Source: Planctomycetaceae bacterium | GTDB taxonomy: Bacteria > Planctomycetota > UBA1135 > GCA-002686595 | Assembly: GCA_013360535.1 (NCBI GenBank) | Contig: JABWBL010000049.1 | Span: 1-12,489 of the forward strand | Direction of reading: 5' to 3' | Length of the DNA stretch: 12,489 nt | In this document: positions 6,881-12,489 of the stretch, one piece after another | Layout: every line of letters begins with the position of its first letter | Numbering within the stretch: position 1 is the first letter of the stretch | Program-made: the position numbers and the translations under genes | Notes under the pieces: generated by a model | Told to the model about the DNA's origin: nothing | What the model saw: the letters and a program-made list of their open reading frames with translations, nothing else | The model's database searches: none

Positions 6881-7945
6881 TCAGGCCGCCCGGACCAGCG
6901 TGCGCAGTTCGCCCGGATCGCTGACGGCGCGTTCCGCCTCGTCGAGCCGCACGCGCCCCGCGCGCACGAGCTCCGCCAGCGACTGCGCCATGGTCTTCAT
7001 GCCCATGCGGCCGCCGGTCTGGATCTGCGAGTAGATCTGGTGCGTCTTGCCCTCGCGCACGAGCGCGCGGATGCCGGGTGTCGCGAGCATCACCTCGGAG
7101 GCCATCGCGCGGCCGCGACCGCTCGCCGCCGGGAGCAGCTGCTGGCTGAACACGGCCTCGAGCGAGAACGAGAGCTGCGTGCGCACCTGCTGCTGCTGGT
7201 GCGCGGGGAACACGTCGACGATGCGGTTGATCGTCTGCACGCAGTCGGACGTGTGCAGCGTGCCGAAGGTCAGGTGGCCCGTCTCCGCGAGCGTCATCGC
7301 GGCCTCGATCGTCTCGAGGTCGCGCAGCTCGCCGACGAGGATGAAGTCGGGGTCCTGGCGCAGCACGCTCTTGAGCGCGCGTGCGAAGGCGTGCGTGTCG
7401 CCGCCGACCTCGCGCTGCGTCACCATGCACTGCTTGTGCTGGTGCACGAATTCGACGGGGTCCTCGACCGTCACGATGTGGCCCTGACGGCTCAGGTTGA
7501 TGTGGTTGACCATCGCCGCCAGCGAGGTCGACTTGCCCGAGCCGGTCGAGCCCGTGACGAGCACGAGGCCCGCGCGCAGCGAGCAGATGCGCTCGCAGAC
7601 CGCCTTGGGCAGGCCGAGCTGGTCGAAAGTGGCCATTTTCGTCGGGATCAGGCGCATGACCGCCCCGACGGTGCCCTGCTGGTAGAAGACGTTGGCGCGG
7701 AAGCGGCCCTGATCGGCGAGGCCGAACGAGCAGTCGAGCTCGAGCTCGCGGTCGAGCTTCGCGATCTGGTCGCTCGTCAGCACGCTGGTCGCCAGCCGCC
7801 GCGTGTCCTCGGGCGTGAGCGAGCCGCAGTCGACCGGCAGCAGCATGCCGTCGACGCGGATGCGCGGCGGCGAGTTGACGGAGATGTGCAGGTCCGAGCC
7901 GCCCTGGCTGATCAGGAGCGACAGGAGTTCTTCCATGGTGATCAT
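6881..7945 (-). CDS. pilT: PilT twitching-motility retraction ATPase
   Basis: A 354-residue protein, matching the usual 340-370 of PilT, the ATPase that depolymerises type IV pili. The N-terminal PAS-like domain carries GGSDLHISVNSPPRIRVDG (15-33). Motor motifs are Walker A GSTGSGKST (132-140), Asp box VEDPVEFVH (160-168), Walker B FILVGELRD (201-209) and His box GHLTFGTLHT (223-232). The PilT signature GIRALVREGKTHQIYSQIQTG (291-311, the AIRNLIRE-type motif needed for retraction) is present, and there is no zinc tetracysteine, which separates it from PilB. ATG 7945 is preferred over ATG 7936: an AAGG lies nine bases upstream, and it keeps the usual short N-terminus. It is the first gene of pilT-pilB-pilC; placing pilT before pilB in one operon implies joint expression of both motors. 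The frame stays open upstream, but that region reads as non-coding. Confidence 0.96.
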   Translation of the reverse strand: MITMEELLSLLISQGGSDLHISVNSPPRIRVDGMLLPVDCGSLTPEDTRRLATSVLTSDQIAKLDRELELDCSFGLADQGRFRANVFYQQGTVGAVMRLIPTKMATFDQLGLPKAVCERICSLRAGLVLVTGSTGSGKSTSLAAMVNHINLSRQGHIVTVEDPVEFVHQHKQCMVTQREVGGDTHAFARALKSVLRQDPDFILVGELRDLETIEAAMTLAETGHLTFGTLHTSDCVQTINRIVDVFPAHQQQQVRTQLSFSLEAVFSQQLLPAASGRGRAMASEVMLATPGIRALVREGKTHQIYSQIQTGGRMGMKTMAQSLAELVRAGRVRLDEAERAVSDPGELRTLVRAA

Positions 7946-8214
7946 GCGTTCGAGCCTTCTCGGGCCTTCGGGACCGTCGACGCCGCGGGACAGGGGAAGT
8001 CCCCGTGGGTGCGTTGCCGGACCTCTGGCGTCGCTTCTTCGTCCGGGCGGTGGAACGGACTGAAGCGCTCGCACGGGAAGGAACTTCCATCCGCCGCCGG
8101 CGGGAAAGTGCGTACCGGAGCCCTGCCCCGGAAATGCGCCGGAGGCCCGCCCAGCGTCGCGTGACGCGGGACGGGCCCCCGGGGAGCGTCCGAGGCTCGG
8201 CAGGCGGTGCTCGC
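7946..8214 (-). other. Spacer between the EF-G-like gene and pilT
   Basis: This 269-bp gap holds the hairpin at 8144-8177 and must hold the pilT operon promoter if the operon is not read through from the EF-G-like gene. No promoter box, operator or small gene could be called with confidence. Confidence 0.45.
8144..8177 (-). terminator. Hairpin downstream of the EF-G-like gene
   Basis: Long imperfect inverted repeat: outer stem GGCCCG/CGGGCC, then a pair that is G-U only on the minus strand, two more G-C pairs, one mismatch, and inner stem GCGTC/GACGC around a four-base loop. It begins 37 bases after the EF-G-like stop. The following minus-strand bases contain only ATTT, so termination may be weak or need Rho. 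Confidence 0.45.
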
Positions 8215-10236
8215 CTACTCCTCGTGCTCGTGCTTCTTGCCGATCTGGGCCAGCACGCGGGTCTGCTCCTGCACAGGCAGCGGGGCGTAGTCGTGCAGCC
8301 GCATCACGAACGAGCCCTCGCCGGCCGTCATCGACTTCAGATCGCGCTGGTAGGTCTGGAGCAGCGAGAGCGGCGCGTGGGCCTTGATCACCGTGAGCTG
8401 GCCGTCGTGCTCGTTCCACTGGTCCATCACCTGCCCGCGGCGGTGGCTCGTCAGGTCCGAGAACACCGCGCCCGCGAAGTCCGTCGGCACCGTCACCTCG
8501 AGCTCCATCACGGGCTCGAGCAGCACCGGCGAGGCCTTGAGGAACGCGTCCATGAAGGCGCGCGCGCCGGCCACCTTGAAGCTCGCCTCGTCGGAGTCGA
8601 CGTCGTGGTACTTGCCGTCGTAGACCTCGAAGTCGAGGTCGACGATCTGGCTGCTTGTCAGGATGCCCTTGGCGACCATCTCGCGCATGCCCTTCTCCAC
8701 CGCCGGGATCAGGTTGCGCGGGATCGTGCCGCCGACGACGCCGTCGGTGAACGTGACCCCGGCCCCCTTGGCGTTGGGACGCACGCGCACGTAGCACTCG
8801 CCGAACTGCCCGCGGCCGCCGGTCTGCTTCTTGTGGCGGTGGTGGCCTTCGGCCGGGCGCGAGACCGTCTCGCGGTAGGCGATGCGCGGCGGGTGCGTCG
8901 AGATCTCGACGCCGTAACGCCGCTTGAGCCGCGCCTCCATCACCGCGAGGTGCAGCTCGGTCATGCCGTGGATCACGAGCTCGTGCGTGTCGGGGTCATG
9001 GTCGAACTTGAAGGTCGCGTCCTCGTTCTCGAGCTTCTTGAGCGCCTCGCCGATCTTCTGCTCGTCGGCGCGCGTGCGCGGCACCGCCGCGAGCGACACC
9101 ATCGGCTCGGGCTGCCCGATGCGCACGAGCGTGCGCAGCTTCTTGCCCGCGACGGTCACGGCCTCGCCGAAAGCGAGCCCCTCGACCTTGCTCACGGCCA
9201 CGATCTCGCCCGCCTTGGCGACCTCGACCGGCTCGCGCTTCTTCTTGCCGAGCTGGCGGAAGAGGCCGCCGACCTTCTCGCCCTTGTCCGGCGAGCGCGG
9301 CCCGACGAGCGAATCACCGGCGTTGACCTGCCCCGACAGCACACGCAGCGTGCAGATCTTCCCCAGGTGCGCGTCCGAGCGGATGCTGATCACCTGCCCG
9401 ACGAAATCGGCCTCGGGCGTGCAGGGAAGCTCCTGCCCCTCGGCGTCGACCTGCGGGAACTGGCCCGGATGCGGGCAGAACTCGGCCAGGAACGCGAGCA
9501 CCCGATCGACGCCGACGCCGTTGACCGGATTGCAGGCGAGGATCGGCACCAGCGAGCCGCGCGCGATCGCCTTGGGGATCTGCGCGTGCAGCTCGGCGTC
9601 GGTGAGCGACTGCGTCTCGAGGTAGCGGTTGAGCAGCTCCTCGTCCTCGCAGGCGTCCATCACGCGGTCCATCAGGTTCTGCTTCCAGCCGTGGTGGTCG
9701 ACCTCGAAGATCGACGCCACCGACTTGAACGCCGCGCCCGTCGCGTTGGGGTGATCGAACGGCACGCACAGCTCGCCGACCGCCTCGTCGATCTGGTCGA
9801 CGACCGCGTCGAAGTCGATGTTCTCGCCGTCGACGTGCGTGACGATGATGATGCGGCCCTTCTTGAGCCCCGCCGCGCGCTCGAGCTCCTTCTTGAAGTC
9901 GTAGTTGGGCCGGCCGGCCGCGCTGTGCACGCCGACGATGATGTCCGCGGCCGCGATCGCGCTGTTCGAGTCGGCGATGAAGTCGTCGTAGCCCGGCGTG
10001 TCGATCAGCGTCCAGCCGCAGCCCTTCGCCTCGCCCTGCACCACCGCCATCTGCAGCGTGTGGCCCTTGTCGTGCTCCTCCGGCTCCGTGTCGCAGATTG
10101 AGGTCCGGTCCGACACCATGCCCTTGCGCGGCGTGAGCCCGAGCATGTGCGCCAAGGCATCGACGAGCGTGGTCTTGCCGGCCGAAGGATGGCCGACGAA
10201 GGCGAGGTTGCGCAGTCCCTGGAGGGTGGATGTCAT
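8215..10236 (-). CDS. EF-G-like (EF-G2-type) translational GTPase
   Basis: A 673-residue five-domain EF-G homologue, slightly shorter than canonical EF-G (about 690-705). G1 is GHPSAGKTT (15-23), switch I ends in KGHTL (57-61, with the conserved Thr60), and G3 is DTPGYDD (79-85). G4 is THVD (133-136) instead of NKxD. Domain II lies at about 276-375. Domain IV has RHKKQTGGRGQFGECYV (467-483), VVGGTIPRNLIPAVEKG and the tip loop YHDVDSDEASF, keeping the His (H544) equivalent to E. coli His583. Domain V has SHRRGQV (597-603). The 'SAGKTTLVDAL' P-loop and 'HKKQTGGRGQF' stretch resemble the EF-G2/EF-G-like paralogues rather than the main fusA product, which normally sits in the str operon with rpsL and rpsG; those genes are absent here. 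The ATG at 10236 is set by the N-terminus; only a distant GGAG precedes it. Its role in ordinary translocation is unproven. Confidence 0.93.
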   Translation of the reverse strand: MTSTLQGLRNLAFVGHPSAGKTTLVDALAHMLGLTPRKGMVSDRTSICDTEPEEHDKGHTLQMAVVQGEAKGCGWTLIDTPGYDDFIADSNSAIAAADIIVGVHSAAGRPNYDFKKELERAAGLKKGRIIIVTHVDGENIDFDAVVDQIDEAVGELCVPFDHPNATGAAFKSVASIFEVDHHGWKQNLMDRVMDACEDEELLNRYLETQSLTDAELHAQIPKAIARGSLVPILACNPVNGVGVDRVLAFLAEFCPHPGQFPQVDAEGQELPCTPEADFVGQVISIRSDAHLGKICTLRVLSGQVNAGDSLVGPRSPDKGEKVGGLFRQLGKKKREPVEVAKAGEIVAVSKVEGLAFGEAVTVAGKKLRTLVRIGQPEPMVSLAAVPRTRADEQKIGEALKKLENEDATFKFDHDPDTHELVIHGMTELHLAVMEARLKRRYGVEISTHPPRIAYRETVSRPAEGHHRHKKQTGGRGQFGECYVRVRPNAKGAGVTFTDGVVGGTIPRNLIPAVEKGMREMVAKGILTSSQIVDLDFEVYDGKYHDVDSDEASFKVAGARAFMDAFLKASPVLLEPVMELEVTVPTDFAGAVFSDLTSHRRGQVMDQWNEHDGQLTVIKAHAPLSLLQTYQRDLKSMTAGEGSFVMRLHDYAPLPVQEQTRVLAQIGKKHEHEE

Positions 10237-10554
10237 CGCGGGTCTTTCGCTCCGTGACGTGGGTTGCCGGGTATCACCACCCCCCGACCGCGACGGCCCG
10301 AGCCCTTGGCCGAGCCTACGCACCGCAGCCGGGGAGTGCGTACGCATCCTACGCCCCCCTTCAGGGCCCGAGGTACTCCGCCCACGTTCGTACGTCGCCC
10401 CCGCTCACTCCCCAGCCGACCGGGCTCGACTCCGCGCCGCGCTCGACCTGCGGCCGTGCTTTCACCGCCGGAAAAGCCGCCGCCCCAGCCAAAGGAACGA
10501 GGCGCCCCAGCCACCGCCGGAGCGCCCCGCAGGATCGAGCGATCGAAGCGAGAG
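10237..10554. other. 318-bp gene-free region upstream of the EF-G-like gene
   Basis: Between the OmpA-type lipoprotein stop and the EF-G-like start. Open frames here encode Arg/Gly/Pro-rich sequence on both strands with no recognisable domain, so no gene is called. It should contain the ompA-like 3' end and the EF-G-like promoter, but no terminator with a T-run and no convincing promoter box was seen. Confidence 0.5.
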
Positions 10555-11217
10555 CTACTTCTTCATCTCGACGACGATCTCGACGCGGCGGTTCTTCGCC
10601 TTGTTGGCCGACGAGCTGTTGGCCGCGACCGGACGGTACGGGCCCCAGCCGGCGACGACGCACTGGCCATCGGCGATACCGCCGTCGTTGACGAGGTAGT
10701 GCAGCACCGCCATTGCGCGCGCCAGCGAGAGGTCGCGGTTGGTCGCGAACTTGCTCTTCGAGATCGGATCGTTGTCGGTGTGGCCCTCGATCCAGTACTC
10801 GCCGCCCTCGTACTTGCCCTTGAGCGTCTTCGCGACCGCCTTGAGCGCCTTCTTGCCGTTGTCGGAGAGGTCGGCCTTGCCGGCGCCGAACGTCAGTTCC
10901 TGCGGGATCGAGATCACCATGCGGCCGTCGCGCATGCCGTACCCGACGCCGGCGTCGTCGAGGTCCTTGAGCTGCGTGCTCGACTGCGTCGGCTCCTCGA
11001 GCAGGCGCGCGTTCGCTTCGGCGAGCGCGGTCTCGAGCGACTCGCGCTGCGAGGCGAGGTCGCGGTTCTCGCCCTTCAGGTTCGCGCGCTCCTCGCGCAG
11101 CTGGCGGTTTTCCTGCTCGCGCTCGTCGAGCGCGGCCTTGTACTGCGGAGCGGCGCAGCTCGTGACGAACGGAGCGGAGGCGAGGAACGCGAGGAACAGC
11201 GTGGAGTTGAGCTTCAT
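10555..11217 (-). CDS. OmpA/Pal-type peptidoglycan-binding lipoprotein
   Basis: A 220-residue predicted outer-membrane lipoprotein. The signal peptide ends in VTSC with the lipidated Cys at 21. A charged heptad-like coiled coil spans about 27-75 (ALDEREQENRQLREERANL onward), followed by a linker and a C-terminal OmpA-like domain (about 100-217). Key domain motifs are FGAGKADLSDNGKKAL (110-125), IEGHTDNDPI (143-152), NRDLSLARA (160-168), VAGWG (188-192) and NRRVEIVVE (209-217). These carry the Asp and Arg that bind diaminopimelate in the family. The Lpp-like coiled coil plus OmpA domain suggests an envelope tether. It stands between pilD and the EF-G-like gene with wide gaps, so it may be its own unit. 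The ATG at 11217 is fixed by the signal peptide; no Shine-Dalgarno is seen. A role in pilus anchoring is only a guess from location. Confidence 0.92.
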   Translation of the reverse strand: MKLNSTLFLAFLASAPFVTSCAAPQYKAALDEREQENRQLREERANLKGENRDLASQRESLETALAEANARLLEEPTQSSTQLKDLDDAGVGYGMRDGRMVISIPQELTFGAGKADLSDNGKKALKAVAKTLKGKYEGGEYWIEGHTDNDPISKSKFATNRDLSLARAMAVLHYLVNDGGIADGQCVVAGWGPYRPVAANSSSANKAKNRRVEIVVEMKK

Positions 11218-11271
11218 GGGCGCGGTGACGGAGCGTGGAATTGGGCCGGAGATCGTGCGTGTGGACGTGCG

Positions 11272-11292
11272 GGACTCGAGGCGTTCGAGTCC
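11272..11292 (-). terminator. Hairpin between pilD and the OmpA-like gene
   Basis: Perfect 8-bp inverted repeat GGACTCGA / TCGAGTCC with a five-base loop, 59 bases after the pilD stop and 54 bases before the OmpA-like ATG. No T-run follows. It could be a weak terminator of the pilD unit, or a 5' leader structure or operator for the lipoprotein gene. Confidence 0.35.
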
Positions 11293-11351
11293 GTTCGCGA
11301 GCGCCCGGGGCCGTCGATCGGCGCACGTTGCGGCGCCGCGAGAATCCCCTC

Positions 11352-12275
11352 TCACGCCGGCCAGAACCGGGTGCTCACCGCTTCCCAATACAAAAGCACG
11401 ACGACGGTTCCAAGGGCCAAGTAGGGACCGAACGGGAGCATCTGCCCGCAGGCGCGCGCGATGGCGAAGCTCTGCGCGCTCGTCGTGCGCGCGCCGCGAC
11501 GCCGGACGCGCGAGCGCAACTCGCAGTGCAGGCGCAGGATGTTGCCGACGCCGATGACCGCACCGACCATCGACGCGAGCACGAGGGCGAACAGCGCTCC
11601 GCCGCCTCCGACGAAACCCCCGGCGGCGCCGAGCAGCTTGACGTCGCCCAGCCCCATCGCCTCCTTGCCGAGCAGCTTCTCGCCGATCCAGCCGACGGCG
11701 AGCAGCACTCCGCCTCCGACCGCGATGCCGCACAGGCTCGCGACCACCGCCGCACCGCGACCGGGCTCGGCCCCGTCCGCCACCCAGCGCGCGATCGGCG
11801 ACGCCGCGTGCAGCTCGGGCACGAGGAAGCTCACCAGCGGCGCGACGACCATGCCGCCGATCGACACCTCGTCGGGGATCTCGAAGCAGTCGAAGTCGAC
11901 GAAGGTCGCCACCAGCAGCGCGCTCAGCACCATCAGCCGCACGAGCAGCATCGGCCACTGCTCCGCCGGCGTGATCCAGCCCATCCAGGCCCAACAGGCG
12001 GCGGTCAGGAGCTCGACCAGCGGGTAGCGCACCGAGATGCGCCCCTTGCAGCCCCGGCAGCGCCCGCCCTGCACGGCCCACGAGAGCACCGGGATGTTCT
12101 CCGACCACTCGAGCTGGCGCTGGCAGCCCGGGCAGAACGAACGCGCCGGCTTCCAGACCCGCAGCCCTTCCTTGGGCAGGCGGTAGATCGCGACGTTGAG
12201 GAACGACCCGACGCACACTCCGAACAGGCCGGAAATGCCGGCCAGAGCCAGCGGAGAGAGGTCCGTGTCGATCAC
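11352..12275 (-). CDS. pilD: Prepilin peptidase / N-methyltransferase (A24 family)
   Basis: A 307-residue polytopic inner-membrane aspartic protease of the GxGD class that cleaves and N-methylates prepilins; the two pilins in this window are natural substrates. N-terminal FGVCVGSFLNVAIYRLP (18-34) is the family signature. The methylase-associated zinc site is complete: C48xxC51 and C73xxC76. The catalytic regions are FVDFDCFEIPD (125-135) and GLGDVKL (208-214, D211). About seven hydrophobic segments follow the usual pattern. An insert at about 154-172 and a basic stretch near 250-265 make it somewhat longer than PilD of proteobacteria (about 290). The start is a GTG at 12275 with GAGGGAG just upstream, overlapping the stop of the preceding gene by four bases, so translation is probably coupled. 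The call is secure. Confidence 0.96.
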   Translation of the reverse strand: MIDTDLSPLALAGISGLFGVCVGSFLNVAIYRLPKEGLRVWKPARSFCPGCQRQLEWSENIPVLSWAVQGGRCRGCKGRISVRYPLVELLTAACWAWMGWITPAEQWPMLLVRLMVLSALLVATFVDFDCFEIPDEVSIGGMVVAPLVSFLVPELHAASPIARWVADGAEPGRGAAVVASLCGIAVGGGVLLAVGWIGEKLLGKEAMGLGDVKLLGAAGGFVGGGGALFALVLASMVGAVIGVGNILRLHCELRSRVRRRGARTTSAQSFAIARACGQMLPFGPYLALGTVVVLLYWEAVSTRFWPA

Positions 12276-12489
12276 CGCTCCCTCTTCGGCCCGGCGGGCT
12301 CGTACTCCAGAGTCACGTCATCGACGAAGGGCGGGTCCCAGACCGCTCCCGGGACGACCTCGAGCTCGACCAGGATCCGCACGGTCGGGCAGCCGACCAG
12401 TGCCGCAGGGTCGTCGACCAGCACGTCGCCCAGTCGCTCGCCGCCGGCCGCCGCATGCTCGCCGACGTATTGGACGCGCGCGGAGCCCG
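12272..12489 (-). CDS. C-terminal 71 residues of an unidentified protein
   Basis: The frame enters at the right edge without a start and ends in a TGA at 12274-12272 that overlaps the pilD GTG start (GTGA). The 71 visible residues alternate polar and hydrophobic in a beta-rich pattern. They include CPTVRILVELEVVPGAVW (33-50), then PPFVDDVTLEYEP (52-64) and a charged tail KRER. A terminal 'FVDDVTLEY' strand is often seen at the end of jelly-roll or carbohydrate-binding-like beta-sandwich domains, and could also end a large pseudopilin. Neither can be shown from this fragment. The tight overlap with pilD suggests a shared transcript and perhaps a pilus- or secretion-related role. That it is coding is fairly sure; the function is not recognised. 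Confidence 0.7.
   Translation of the reverse strand, partial: GSARVQYVGEHAAAGGERLGDVLVDDPAALVGCPTVRILVELEVVPGAVWDPPFVDDVTLEYEPAGPKRER

Noticed and set aside
5471..8164. Very long open frame (897 codons) on the plus strand antisense to pilB and pilT
   Set aside because: It is Arg/Asp/His/Leu-rich without any domain and mirrors the codon pattern of the real minus-strand genes; such open antisense frames are common at this GC content.
8005..10101. Long plus-strand open frame antisense to the EF-G-like gene
   Set aside because: Low-complexity Arg/Asp/Leu composition, while the opposite strand encodes a clear five-domain GTPase.
10233..10514. Possible 93-residue minus-strand protein upstream of the EF-G-like gene
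   Set aside because: Gly/Arg-rich composition, no domain and no Shine-Dalgarno, and it overlaps the EF-G-like start; reads as GC-rich spacer.

Overview
This is a GC-rich window with almost all of its coding capacity on the minus strand. It looks like a piece of a Planctomycetota chromosome, or of a related deep-branching Gram-negative. That placement is inference. It rests on the very high GC content, the pilin family with an Asp-rich DTDGDGxGE loop, an EF-G2-type translational GTPase, and lipoprotein and OmpA-type envelope genes next to type IV pilus genes. No rRNA, tRNA, CRISPR array, insertion sequence or phage gene was seen.

Layout, left to right. (1) 259-1979, plus strand: a two-gene unit made of a HEAT-like repeat lipoprotein and a TatD-family metal-dependent hydrolase, joined by a GTGA start/stop overlap. 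It converges with the pilin genes, only 16 bases apart. (2) 1996-3598, minus strand: two closely related type IV prepilin (or major pseudopilin) genes in tandem, each with its own leader region. (3) 3599-3908: a gene-free stretch holding a textbook intrinsic terminator for the assembly operon and a structured leader for the second pilin. (4) 3909-7945, minus strand: a tight operon in the order pilT, pilB, pilC (retraction ATPase, extension ATPase, inner-membrane platform). (5) 8215-10236, minus strand: an EF-G-like GTPase with a non-canonical G4 motif. (6) 10555-11217, minus strand: an OmpA/Pal-type lipoprotein with a coiled coil. (7) 11352-12275, minus strand: the prepilin peptidase pilD. It overlaps by four bases the end of an unidentified gene that runs off the right edge.

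How the genes fit together. PilD would cleave and methylate the two prepilins. PilB, PilC and PilT would polymerise and retract them. The OmpA-type lipoprotein could anchor the envelope to peptidoglycan. The alignment and secretin genes (pilMNOPQ) are not in this window. The strong terminator after pilC and the separate pilin leaders suggest that the abundant pilin subunits are expressed apart from the low-abundance motor genes.

No wholly new system stands out. The parts most worth a second look are the tandem pilins with a possible Ca2+ loop, the leader of the second pilin (a 13-bp hairpin followed by AACCAA three times at a nine-base period, directly before the ATG and without a Shine-Dalgarno), the GNRA-capped hairpin after that gene, and the atypical EF-G paralogue.
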